The notes under the pieces were generated by a model. It was not told the origin of the DNA, made no database searches, and worked only from the letters and a program-made list of their open reading frames with translations. The translations under genes were made by a program, and so were the position numbers. Below are positions 1 to 10,101 of a stretch of DNA of 64,000 bases, piece by piece (the stretch's first letter is position 1; each line of letters begins with the position of its first letter). The stretch is from Dokdonella sp. (GTDB taxonomy: Bacteria; Pseudomonadota; Gammaproteobacteria; Xanthomonadales; Rhodanobacteraceae), in assembly GCA_024707225.1 (NCBI GenBank), contig JANQAE010000001.1, positions 186,001 through 250,000 of the forward strand. The letters are read 5' to 3'.

Positions 1-2
1 AC

Positions 3-380
3 GTCGAGCGCGTCAACCAGCGCCAGGTCGCGTCGATCCAGCAGTGGCATGCGCGGCGCATGAACGAGATCTCGCTGGCCGGCATGGCGGCGCGGCACCG
101 GATCCGCATGGATACGATCGCCGACATCGGCCGGATCAACCAGCAGATCGTCGCCGACACCGGCGCCACCGATGCGCGCATCCACGCCGCGACGATCGAC
201 GCGATCCAGGAGGTGCAGCCCTGGCGCGACCCGGCGTCCGGCCACGCGGTCGACCTGCCGATCCACTACGCGCACGCCTGGCAGCTCGGCGACGGCCGCC
301 AGTTCATGACCAACGACGCCTCGTTCGATCCGGAGCGCGACCTCGGCGTGGCCGGGCATCGGCTGGAGCCGGCACGCTGA
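3..380 (+). CDS. Hypothetical protein, C-terminal part (gene starts left of window)
   Basis: Frame is open from the window edge through MNEISLAGMAARHRIRMDTIADIG... to TGA at 380. Confidence 0.5.
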   Translation, partial: VERVNQRQVASIQQWHARRMNEISLAGMAARHRIRMDTIADIGRINQQIVADTGATDARIHAATIDAIQEVQPWRDPASGHAVDLPIHYAHAWQLGDGRQFMTNDASFDPERDLGVAGHRLEPAR

Positions 381-622
381 CGGGGCGACCGGTTCCGCGC
401 CGCGTCGGCCGTGCGGCGGCGTTGGCCCGCACGCGGCTCAGGGCGCCGAATGACCTCCGCCCGCATCCGAGTGCCGTGGATGCGACGCATCGTCTCGCAG
501 GCAGGCGCGATCGAAGATCGATCGCGGCGCATGGCCGCGTCCGGATAGTGCGGCGGCCGCGATGCCGGGCAGGACTTGCGCTAAGGTGGCACGCCTCCCT
601 CCGCCGCCTCCCGAGGTCCGCC

Positions 623-1524
623 ATGACGCTGCCGCGCAAACCGACCGCCGCCGATTTCGATCCGCAGGTGCTGGCGCTGTTCGACCAGTACGTGCACGGG
701 CTGATCGACCGTCGCGGCTTTCTGGCCGGAGCCGCACGCTTCGCGACCGGCGCGACGACCGCGCCGGTCTGCTCGCGGCGCTGAGTCCGCGCTTCGCGGC
801 CGCGCAGCAGGTCGCGCCGGACGATGCGCGGCTCTCGACGAGCTATCGGCAGTTCGAGTCGCCCGACGGCTACGGCAAGGCGCGCGGTTATCTCGCGCGG
901 CCGGCCAAGGTGCAGGGCCCGTTGCCGGTCGTGCTGGTGATCCACGAGAACCGCGGGCTCAATCCGCACATCGAGGACGTGACGCGGCGCCTGGCGCTGG
1001 AGAATTACATCGCGTTCGCGCCCGATGCGCTGTATCCGCTCGGTGGCTATCCGGGCGACGAGGACAAGGCGCGCGAGCTGTTTCCGAAGCTCGACCAGGC
1101 CAAGACGCGCGAGGACTTCCTCGCCGCGGCGGCATTCCTGCGCGGCATCGACGGCGGCAGCGGCCGGCTCGGCGTGGTCGGCTTCTGCTACGGCGGCGCG
1201 ATGACCAATTTCCTCGCGACCGAGCTGCCGTACGTCGCGGCGGCAGCACCGTTCTACGGCGCGGCGCCGGCCGTGGAGAGCGTGCCGAAGATCAAGGCCG
1301 AGCTGCTCGTGGTACTGGCCGGCGAGGATCCGCGCGTCAACGCGAGCTGGCCGCCGTATCAGGCCGCGCTCGATCGGGCCGGCGTGACCTATGCGCTGTA
1401 CCAGCCGGCCGGCACGCAGCACGGCTTCCACAACGACACCACACCGCGCTACGACGAGGCGGCCGCGAAGGAAGCCTGGAAGCGCACGCTGGCGCTGTTC
1501 GAGCGGCGGCTGCGTCGCGCCTGA
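623..1524 (+). CDS. Dienelactone hydrolase family protein with Tat-like signal; apparent frameshift near 761-770
   Basis: N-terminus MTLPRKPTAADFDPQVLALFDQYVHGLIDRRGFLAGAARFATGATTA in one frame, continuing LLAALSPRFAAAQQ...VVGFCYGGAM...GTQHGFHNDT in another; GxCxGG nucleophile motif. Confidence 0.85.
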
Positions 1525-1678
1525 GCGGGGCCGACGGTCCCGGCGCCGGGGCGCCACGTGCGCCCGGCGCACTGCCGCGTCGCGTCTTGCGCATTCGTTC
1601 TTGCCGTTGAACCATCGGCAGCCCGCCTGCGCTGTCGCCGTCCGCGGTAGCACAGGCCCGATCCGCGCGAGGATTCTC

Positions 1679-2713
1679 ATGAAGAAGACATCGGCGAGCT
1701 CCGCTCCGACAGCCGGCAATCGTTCCGCAGACGGCGGCGATGCCGCGGCCGGCACCGCCTCGCAGCAGATCGACGCGCGTATCGCGGCGCTCGAGGACTG
1801 GCGCGGCGCGATGCTCGCGCGCGTCCGCGCGCTCGTGCACGAGGCCGATCCGGCGGTCGTCGAGGAAGTGAAGTGGCGCGGCGTGCCGGTGTGGTCGCAT
1901 GCGGGCATCCTGTGCACCGGCGAGACCTACAAGACCGCGGTCAAGCTGACGTTCGCGAAAGGCGCGGCGCTGGATGATCCGGCGGGGCTCTTCAACGCCA
2001 GCCTCGACGGCGGCACGCGGCGCGCGATCGATCTGCATGAAGGCGACACCATCGACGCAGCGGCGTTCAAGGCGCTGCTGCGCGCGGCCGTGGACTTGAA
2101 CGTCGGGAAGGCCAAGGCAGGCAAGGCCGCCCGGCACAGTTCATCGTCGAAGGACTCCGACGCGGCGCCGACGGCGCCACGGCCGCGGACGGCCGACCGC
2201 CGCGCGAAGAAGGCCGCCGCCCGGAGCACCGCAATGCCCAAAGCCGGGGCCGGCCCGGCCGTCGCGCGCACACCGGCGTCGGGACCGTCACTGATCGATT
2301 CGGCGCCTGCCGGGCCGGCCCTGCTCGCCGGTGGCAATCCGCAGATCGCCAAGGGCTACGGCGATGCGCCGGTCCAGGCATACATCGACGCGATGCCGGA
2401 CTGGAAACGTGCGGTCGGCCGGCAACTCGACACGCTGATCGTGCGTGCCGTGCCCGGCGTCACCAAGGCCGTCAAATGGAACTCGCCGCTGTACGGCGTC
2501 GAAGGGCAGGGCTGGTTCCTCGGCATCCACTGCTATACGCACTACGTCAAGGTGGCGTTCTTTCGCGGCGCGCGCCTGCGCCCGCCGCCGCCGGGTCCGT
2601 CCAAGAGCGCCGAAACGCGCTATCTCGACATCCGCCAGGACCAGCCGATCGACGAGATCCAGTTCGTCGACTGGGTGCGCCAGGCCAGCCGGCTGCCGGG
2701 CGAGCGCATGTGA
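1679..2713 (+). CDS. Protein with two DUF1801 (YdhG-like) domains joined by an Ala/Lys/Arg-rich linker
   Basis: Two related segments: VEEVKWRGVPVWSHAGILCTGETYKTAVKLTF and VTKAVKWNSPLYGVEGQGWFLGIHCYTHYVKVAFF. Confidence 0.75.
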   Translation: MKKTSASSAPTAGNRSADGGDAAAGTASQQIDARIAALEDWRGAMLARVRALVHEADPAVVEEVKWRGVPVWSHAGILCTGETYKTAVKLTFAKGAALDDPAGLFNASLDGGTRRAIDLHEGDTIDAAAFKALLRAAVDLNVGKAKAGKAARHSSSSKDSDAAPTAPRPRTADRRAKKAAARSTAMPKAGAGPAVARTPASGPSLIDSAPAGPALLAGGNPQIAKGYGDAPVQAYIDAMPDWKRAVGRQLDTLIVRAVPGVTKAVKWNSPLYGVEGQGWFLGIHCYTHYVKVAFFRGARLRPPPPGPSKSAETRYLDIRQDQPIDEIQFVDWVRQASRLPGERM

Positions 2714-2949
2714 TAGCGGCGTGCGCGCCGACGCGCATTCGCATCCGGCACGCTTTCTCTACAGCCCAGCGACTCGTAGCACGGGCGCATGGTCGCGACA
2801 CGCCTCGTGTTCCGCGCGATCGACGATAGCGCCACGCAACGATTGCGAGCCAGCACCGATCGCCTGCTTCCGCGCGCTGGTACGTGCGTGACCACAGCAT
2901 CTGAGCTGCGGTACGTACCTGGGCCGGGGTTCGCGACCACCGGTCGTTG

Positions 2950-4388
2950 TCAGTAGTCGAAACCGTCGAGCAGCAGCGCGTCATCGATCGCCAGCGGATC
3001 GGCAGCACCGATCGTGCAGGGCGCGGCCGCACGTAGCCCCGCTGGTCGGTAGGCGGACAGAATGCGCTGCCACCGCTCGCCAGAGTCGTCAGCGGTCCGG
3101 ATGCCGGCGGCAGCATCGTCGCCGTCGGACCTCCATTCTCCTGCAGGGTATCGAGCCCGAAGACGGCTGCAGAACCATACGCGTAGTTCTCCTGGCCCGT
3201 CGGAAAGCAGGTTCGATTCGGCGCTTCGAAATTGACGCCCTGCGTTTCGACGATTGGGGTTCCCATCAAGCCGCAGCCACCGGCGATCACGCTATTGGTA
3301 GAACGCAGGATTGTCCCGGCCCTCAGCTCGACCGAGTAGATGGGCGACGTCGTAATGGTCGTATGGTGCAGGTTCGCCTCGGAGCCTGCCTTGTAGAGCG
3401 AGAGTGCCTGCCGGGGCGCGACGATCGTCACGTTGTACAAGTCCAGCCGAGAGGGGCCATTGCCGCCGAAGTCCAGAGCGATCATCGCCCCCGACGTGTA
3501 GCCTCCGAAAACCGAGTTGCGCGCGATCACGCGAGCGCTGCTCAATATGCAAAACGGAGCGACGCTGAACGCGAAATTATTCTTGAACGTGACGTCTTCG
3601 ATCAGCGTAGTGCCCGCTCCGGAAATCATCAGTGTCGTGCAGAGTCCCGAGGTTCCGTTGTTCTCGAACCGCGAGCGGGTAATCCTCGCCTGACCGCCTT
3701 CGGTCAGCGCATAGGTCAGGCCCAAACTGTTCCCCTGAAAGTGCACGTCGTCCAACAGCAGCTCGCTGCCATTGAAGCCCATCGCCCAGCTGGGCTCCAG
3801 TGCGCGCGTGAAGGTCACGCGCTTCGCGTTCAAATGACCTCGCGCCGACAGCCCTGCATTCAGCGATCCGAGGTAAACGTCGATCAGGACATCCTCGAGC
3901 GCGAGACGCGTCGCGGCGGCATCGCCTCCGCCGAAACTGCCGCTGCGAACACCGCCTCCATGATGTGGGCCGGTGACGTCTCCGGAGCGAACCAGGCCGA
4001 GGCCACGCACGCTCACTGCGATACCACGAGCGACGTCCAAGGCGTAGTCGAGCCGGTTCGGATCGATCGCACTCAGCTCGGAACCCTCGCCGATCACGTC
4101 CAGATCGTCGGTGATGTCGAGGTCGCCGGTCAGTCCGGCATCCTCGTCGACACCGACTTGCTCGAGCCGATGGATGCCGGCCCCGAGGCGAACGATGTCG
4201 CGGCCCGGCAGCGCATTGGCGGCGAGGACCGCTTCGCGCAGAGAGCAGTCGGCCGGCAGGCAGGCGTCGGGAACCGGATCGTCCAGACGCGTGACCTGGA
4301 ACGTGGCGGCTGATCCGATCGCGGGCATCAGCACCGAGACCGCCAGCAGACCACGCCAGTGTCGCGCGAACGTGCGCGTGTTTTTCAT
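2950..4388 (-). CDS. Secreted CSLREA-domain / parallel beta-helix protein; apparent frameshift near 3010-3045
   Basis: Signal peptide MKNTRTFARHWRGLLAVSVLMPAIGSA; CSLREAVLAANA motif; right-handed beta-helix-like repeats. A +1 shift near the 3' end restores ...PCTIGAADPLAIDDALLLDGFDY*. Confidence 0.75.
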
Positions 4389-4688
4389 GCCGTATATCTC
4401 CATGCCCCTGGGCAGCCACAGCGTCACGCAGCAGAACGTCGAAATCAAGTCTCGCGAGCGAGGAACGACTGCGGACTTCCAAGAGAATGAGCGGCCACGC
4501 AGCTCGAGATTCGTCTCGCAGCGCCGGAGACCCAATCGGTCTTGGGCGGCTGTGATGGACCGTCCGGAAATGGAAGCCTCTGTAAGCGCGAGAGCAGCAA
4601 GGCCGGCGCTTCTGCCCTTTGGCCACCCATGCGTCGGCGCGAATGCGCGCTGCTGGATTCTGCTGCACCCGCGCCATACGTATACGAA

Positions 4689-4715
4689 GGCGGGACCGCA
4701 TCGCGCGGTCCCGCC
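4689..4715 (-). terminator. Putative stem-loop terminator of the 4748..5233 gene
   Basis: 11-bp perfect inverted repeat ggcgggaccgc-atcgc-gcggtcccgcc; no T tract. Confidence 0.4.
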
Positions 4716-4747
4716 GGACTCATCGTTTCGGACTCATCGTTCGCGGA

Positions 4748-5233
4748 TCAGCGCAGATCGACCGTCGCGACCTTGTCCTGCGCGTCGCGTTTCGGGTCGA
4801 CGCCGAACATCATCTTCACGCCGGCCAACAGGCTCGACTCGTTGAGCCAGACTTCGGCGCGTTCCGGATCGAAGCGCAGCAGGACCAGCTTGGGATCGTT
4901 CTTCCCTTCGAACCAGGCCGCAATGAACGGGTTCCACAGCCGGTCGATCACGTCGCGATCGTGCGAGAGACTCAGCCTGCCGTGGATGCTCGCGAACAGG
5001 TCGTGGCCCTTCGAGCTGAACGCGGCGATCGCGCGGCTGTTCTCGCGCTTGGCGTACTCGGCCACGGCATTGGGCAGGCCGGTGAAGAACCAGATCGGTC
5101 CGGATTCTTCCTCGACCAGGGCGGTCATCGGGCGCGAGTGTCCGTCCTCGACGCCGTCGACGCCGAGCATCAGCGTGCGATCGGATTTGAGCGCCTTCCA
5201 GAGCTTGGCTTCGAGTTCCTGCGGTGTCGCCAT
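4748..5233 (-). CDS. Pyridoxamine 5'-phosphate oxidase family protein (general stress protein 26-like)
   Basis: MATPQELEAKLWKALKSDRTLMLGVDGVEDGHSRPMTALVEEESGPIWFFTG...; typical family length and pattern. Confidence 0.75.
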   Translation of the reverse strand: MATPQELEAKLWKALKSDRTLMLGVDGVEDGHSRPMTALVEEESGPIWFFTGLPNAVAEYAKRENSRAIAAFSSKGHDLFASIHGRLSLSHDRDVIDRLWNPFIAAWFEGKNDPKLVLLRFDPERAEVWLNESSLLAGVKMMFGVDPKRDAQDKVATVDLR

Positions 5234-5494
5234 GGGGAATCTCCGTCGGATGCGTCGTGCGACGCGCGGAACGCCGTTCTAGGCGAGCGGGCGTGAATGT
5301 CGCCGCAACCTTCGGTCGCAGCGGAGGGCTGGCGTTCACCGAGCGGGTGGGTGGCCGTCGAGGCGCCGGCGGTCAACGACGCCGTCGCGCGACACGATCG
5401 CAGGTGAGGGTTCATCGCTGCGACGCGCATCGACGTCGTCGTATGCGGCACTCGTCGGTCGAAGCCGGACACCGGTCGCTCACGAGCGGTCCGG

Positions 5495-5526
5495 AAAAAG
5501 CGAGCCCGGCATTGCGCCGGGCTCGC
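5495..5526 (-). terminator. Rho-independent terminator for the 5549..7345 gene
   Basis: aaaaa followed on + strand by perfect 11-bp stem gcgagcccggc-attgc-gccgggctcgc, i.e. stem then U-run on the minus strand. Confidence 0.75.
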
Positions 5527-5548
5527 GGGGTACGGCGTGGAACGATCG

Positions 5549-7345
5549 TCAGTGCGTGCGCGGTGCCGCGACCGGGCTCGACAGCGCCTCGGCCAGTCCG
5601 CCCGCGTCGCAGCTGGAGCCGACCAGCGCATCGAGATCGGCCTGACGGTGCAGCAGGTCGCCGAACGTGCGCGGCACGCCGGACACCGGATCGGGCATCG
5701 TGAACGTGCCGGGCGCCGTCACCGAGCCCGGGTCGCCGACCAGGAAGCGCGACAGCGCGGCCTGGAAGCCCATGTTGCGCGGCTCGACGTGCAGGAACTT
5801 GGTCTGCGTCTCGCCGCCGTGGCACGAGTCGCAGGTGTTCAGCGACATCATGTGGCGCGCGTCGTTGTTGGTCACCAGCGGATGATCCCAGACCGAGCTC
5901 GCCGAGGTGTCCGGATTGAGCGCGGCGCCGGTCAGGAACGGCTGGCCCATGAAGAGGTCCGGCACGTCATAGGTATTGGCCAGGATGTCCGCTTCGTTGA
6001 GATTGATGAAGTCGGCCAGCAGCGTCGTGGTGTGCGGCAGCGGCGTGGGATTGTAGGTCGCCCGATGCGGCGTGAGCTCGGTGGACGCGGTCTCCAGCTG
6101 GCCCGGCGTGGCGCCGAGATGGAACTCGCGCAGCTCCCACAGCGGATCGAGCGCGTTCTCGTTGGTGCGCACCTGGTTGATCGCGCTGCCGTTGGGCTTG
6201 TCCGGGGCGGCGTTGGCGGTGGCGAACACGTCGGTGAGGTTCTGCAGCGCGGCGTTGTACGCGCTCGAACCGAGCAGCAGCGAGTCCAGGTCCTTCCACT
6301 TCTTCGCGTAGGTACGCACGTCCTCGCACTTGTTCAGCGGCACCCCGTATTCGAGGATCACCGTGAACGGCATGACGTCGCAGCTGCCGTCCTCGTGGCG
6401 GCGCATGACGCCGAACACGAAGCGGCCTTCACCGGCGCTTCCGCCGCCGTAGACGAGGTTCTTGCGCAGGTCCAGACGGTTGACGATCGCCAGCAGGCGC
6501 ATCGGCGACTGCTTGAGGTCCAGGCGGCCCTTGGAGTCGCGCGGCCAGAACTTCAGGACCTGATCGAACATCTCCGGCCGCTTGTCGATGTCGAACGTGT
6601 TGACGTTCTGCGTGTCGAGCCAGCTCTTGAGCCAGCGCTCGACGAACTCGGCCGGATGGATGCCGGTCAGCGGCTGGTTGGCCATGTCGGTCATCAGGCG
6701 GTTGAACGTCCACACGCCGGTCGGATTGCCCTTGCCGGAGCAGGCGTCGAACGTGCGCTCCCGGTCCTCGACGACGCGCGGATGCACGACCATCAGCGAA
6801 TGCGGGGTGCTGACCAGTGCGGCGACGCCGTCGGTGACGTCCTCGGGCACGTCGATCGGCGCGCCTTCGCGGATCAGGCGGACCAGCCGGTCCGGATCGA
6901 TGAAGGCGACCGGCCGGTGGTCGACGATCTCGCGGCCGCGGAAGACCGGCTGCTTGTCGAGTTCGAACGCCTGTTCCTTGCGGCGGGCCTGTTCGGCGAC
7001 GAAGGCGTCGAAATCGAACGGCACTTCGGCGAAGAAGACGTCGGGATTTCGCGGATCCTGGCGCAGCGCGATCGAGCCACCGGCCAGACGCAGCGGAATC
7101 GCCGACGGCAGCTCATGGCCTTTCTCGTAGCGAACCTCGATTCGCGCGGTATTGCCTTCGGGCGTGACGCGCGGCAGCGCGGTCAGCGTGATCTTCTCGG
7201 TCGGCGGAAACGCGACCATTGCATCGGGCTTGGGATCCTGCGCGATCGCCGACTGGCCGGCGATGCCGGTCAACAGCATTGCGGCGAGCACGAGTGCGGC
7301 GCGGCGGCTGGTGTGGCTGGGCAAGGGTTTTTTGAGCATGCGCAT
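5549..7345 (-). CDS. Large secreted single-heme (CDSCHGGET) protein, copy 1
   Basis: Signal peptide MRMLKKPLPSHTSRRAALVLAAMLLTGIAGQSAIAQ; AGGAGG RBS upstream; SLNTCDSCHGGETQTKFLHVEPR; full-length homology to the 7905..9695 product. Confidence 0.8.
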   Translation of the reverse strand: MRMLKKPLPSHTSRRAALVLAAMLLTGIAGQSAIAQDPKPDAMVAFPPTEKITLTALPRVTPEGNTARIEVRYEKGHELPSAIPLRLAGGSIALRQDPRNPDVFFAEVPFDFDAFVAEQARRKEQAFELDKQPVFRGREIVDHRPVAFIDPDRLVRLIREGAPIDVPEDVTDGVAALVSTPHSLMVVHPRVVEDRERTFDACSGKGNPTGVWTFNRLMTDMANQPLTGIHPAEFVERWLKSWLDTQNVNTFDIDKRPEMFDQVLKFWPRDSKGRLDLKQSPMRLLAIVNRLDLRKNLVYGGGSAGEGRFVFGVMRRHEDGSCDVMPFTVILEYGVPLNKCEDVRTYAKKWKDLDSLLLGSSAYNAALQNLTDVFATANAAPDKPNGSAINQVRTNENALDPLWELREFHLGATPGQLETASTELTPHRATYNPTPLPHTTTLLADFINLNEADILANTYDVPDLFMGQPFLTGAALNPDTSASSVWDHPLVTNNDARHMMSLNTCDSCHGGETQTKFLHVEPRNMGFQAALSRFLVGDPGSVTAPGTFTMPDPVSGVPRTFGDLLHRQADLDALVGSSCDAGGLAEALSSPVAAPRTH

Positions 7346-7817
7346 CTCTTCCTCCTCTTCCTGGCTGAATGGGTTTTTGCGAGCGCGACAGCGCGTCCGA
7401 CACCGGCCCGATAAGGCTCGGCGACAAGGCGCTTCCTGATGGTTTTCCCCGTATTGCGTGTCCCCTGGTCCGATCGAAGCTAACAGCCGAATCACAGAAT
7501 AATTGTGAACTAGTGTGCAAAATGGATTCGGGCGCGCCATTTGACCGTATCGGCAATTGAAATGGAATAGCGCGCCGAATAAAGGCCCGATCGGGCGCGG
7601 CCATCCAATTTCCGCACCTGCGGGCCATCGGTTCGAATCGACACGAATATCGCCGCTGTCGAATGATCGGTACAGGACCGCGCCATTGCGCCGCGCCGTC
7701 GTATCGACGAGGCCGCCTCACGGTCGCGGCGTCGGAACACGGGCCTGGACCGGTGCGCGAGCGGGCGAAGGGCGCGGCGCAGCGCTTGCGACGGGCGGTG
7801 GCACCGCGCAGCCGACG

Positions 7818-7851
7818 ATCGGAACCCATCGCGGACGCGATGGGTTCCGAT
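7818..7851 (-). terminator. Putative terminator/inverted repeat downstream of the 7905..9695 gene
   Basis: 15-bp perfect stem atcggaacccatcgc-ggac-gcgatgggttccgat; no T tract. Confidence 0.45.
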
Positions 7852-7904
7852 GCGATCCGTCCGTGGACACGCGCGATCGTGTTCCTGTCGCCGAATGCCG
7901 TGCG

Positions 7905-9695
7905 CTAGTGCGTCTTGGCCGCCGACACCGTCGCGAACAGCCCGCCGACCAGGCCGCCGGACGGACAGCTCATGCTGACCAGCGCGTCGAGGTCGGCTTC
8001 GCGGTGCAGCAGGTCGCCGAACGTGCGCGGCACGCCGGAGACCGGGTCGGGCATCGTGAACGTGCCGGGGCTCGCGACCGAGCCCGGACTGCCGGTCAGG
8101 AAGCGCGACAGACCCGCCTGAGAGCCCATGCTGCGCGGCTCGACGTGCAGGAACGTCGTCGTGCCGGTCTCGCCGCCGTGGCACGAATCGCAGGTATTGA
8201 GCGAGAACAGATGGCGCGCCTCGTTGTTGCTGACGCCCGGATGCTTCCAGACGAAGCTCGGCGACGTGCTCGGATTCAACGACGAGCCGGTCAGGAACGG
8301 CTGGCCGAGGAACGTATCCGGTACCGTGTAGGTGCCGGCGAGGATCGCCGCTTCGTTGGTGTTGATGAAGTCGGCCAGCAGCGTCGTGGTGTGCGGCGCC
8401 GGGAACGGGTTGTAGGTCGGGCGGTGCGGCGTCATCTCGGTCGACTTCAGCACCAGCAGATGACTCGATCCGTCCAGACCGAATTCGCGCAGCTCCCACA
8501 GCGGATCGAGCGCGTTCTCGTTGGTGCGGATCTGGTTGATCGCGCTGCCGTTGGGCTTGCCCGGCGCCGCATTGGCCTTCGTGAACTGCACGGTGATGTC
8601 CTCGAGCGCGGCGTTGTAGGCCGGCGAGCCGAGCGGCAGGCCGTCCAGCGCATGCCATTGCGTGCCGTAGTCCTGCACCGCGGTGCAGCCGCGGATCGGT
8701 ACGCCGTATTCGAGGATCACGGTCGAGCGCATCAGTGCGCAGCCGCCGCCGGGAAGGCGCCGCATGATGCCGAACACGAAGCGTCCCTCGCCGGCGCTGC
8801 CGCCGCCGTAGACGGCGTTCTTGCGCAGATCCACGCGGTTGACGATCGCCAGCAGACGCATCGGCGACTGCTCGAGCTTGAGCCGGCCCGAGCCGTCACG
8901 CGGCCACGGATTGATCACGGAGTTGATGATCAGATCGCGCTCGGTGATCTCGAACGAGTTGACGAAGGCCGTATTGACCCAGCTCTTGAGCCAGTCCTCG
9001 ACGAAGTCGGCCGGATCGATGCCGGTCAGCGGCTGGTTGGCCATCTCCGACATCAGATGCGCGAACGTCCACACGCCGGTCGGATTGCCGGCGTTCGTGC
9101 AGGCATCGAAGGTGCGCGTCGGATCCTCCACGACCAGCGGATGGACGACCATCAGCGAGCGCTCCGCGCTGAGCAAGCCGGCCGTGCCGGTGACGACGTC
9201 CTTCGGGATGCGGATCGGTGTGCCGGCACCGATCTGCCGCGTCAGCGTGGCCGGATCGAGAAAGGCCACCGGCCGGTGGTCGACGATCTCGCGACCATGG
9301 AAGACCGGCGCCTTGCCCTGCGCGGCGAGGCTCTTGCGGCGCGCCTGCTCGGCGACGAATCGATCGAAGTCGAACGGTATCGTGCCGGCATAGGCGTCCG
9401 GATCGCGCGGGTCGCGCTGCAGATAGACCGGCCGGTCCTGGACCTGCAGCTCGATCCGCTCGGGCAGTCGCTGGCCCTTCTCGTAGCGCACGTCGAGGCG
9501 CGCGTTGTGCCCCTGATCGGAAGGGCGCGGCAATGCGGTGATCGAGACGGTTTCGGCGATCGGCAGCGCGTCGGGCTTCAACGCGGCCGGTTGCGCGAAG
9601 GCGGTCGAGGCGGCGATGCCGGTCGTCAGCAGCGTGACGAACCAGACGGCACGCGGCCGGAACGTGGTGGGGCTGGGCGAAGGTCGAGCGAACAT
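7905..9695 (-). CDS. Large secreted single-heme (CDSCHGGET) protein, copy 2
   Basis: Signal peptide MFARPSPSPTTFRPRAVWFVTLLTTGIAASTAFAQ; SLNTCDSCHGGETGTTTFLHVEPRSMG; shares DPLWELREF, PHTTTLLADFIN and PDPVSGVPRTFGDLLHR with copy 1. Confidence 0.8.
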   Translation of the reverse strand: MFARPSPSPTTFRPRAVWFVTLLTTGIAASTAFAQPAALKPDALPIAETVSITALPRPSDQGHNARLDVRYEKGQRLPERIELQVQDRPVYLQRDPRDPDAYAGTIPFDFDRFVAEQARRKSLAAQGKAPVFHGREIVDHRPVAFLDPATLTRQIGAGTPIRIPKDVVTGTAGLLSAERSLMVVHPLVVEDPTRTFDACTNAGNPTGVWTFAHLMSEMANQPLTGIDPADFVEDWLKSWVNTAFVNSFEITERDLIINSVINPWPRDGSGRLKLEQSPMRLLAIVNRVDLRKNAVYGGGSAGEGRFVFGIMRRLPGGGCALMRSTVILEYGVPIRGCTAVQDYGTQWHALDGLPLGSPAYNAALEDITVQFTKANAAPGKPNGSAINQIRTNENALDPLWELREFGLDGSSHLLVLKSTEMTPHRPTYNPFPAPHTTTLLADFINTNEAAILAGTYTVPDTFLGQPFLTGSSLNPSTSPSFVWKHPGVSNNEARHLFSLNTCDSCHGGETGTTTFLHVEPRSMGSQAGLSRFLTGSPGSVASPGTFTMPDPVSGVPRTFGDLLHREADLDALVSMSCPSGGLVGGLFATVSAAKTH

Positions 9696-10101
9696 GATCC
9701 ATATCCTCCTTTTCCTGGCTTGGGGGTGTTACGCGCGCGGACGGCGCTGCCATCGCGCCGCCCGCAGGCGTGCGATGGAAAGTCGGTGTCGAGAGCTCCC
9801 CGCTGTCGAGAATGACCGAGCCGACGCTAGCAGCGGCCATCGACGGCAAGCGTGACCGGCCCCCCAGAAAAACACCGGCTCTCATTCATCTTTCCACGGA
9901 TTGGCCGGCCCGGTCGCGTGGCCGGCGCTGCGCGAGTCCGGCAGCTGCGGCATGGCAGGCGTCGAAGCCGTGCGCCGATAGCGGGGCGACCCGGCCGGGC
10001 GCGCGCATCCGGGCGGCGCGGTGCGCGACAATGCGCGACCCGCCGCCGGTCGCGTTCGCGAGCGCGGCGGCAACCGTCCCCCGATCCGAGCAGCCAGTCC
10101 G

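Noticed and set aside
5537-7414. 625-aa plus-strand ORF antisense to the heme protein copy 1 (and the similar 7557..9815 ORF over copy 2)
   Set aside because: Their similarity to each other only mirrors the similarity of the sense genes; no RBS or domain.
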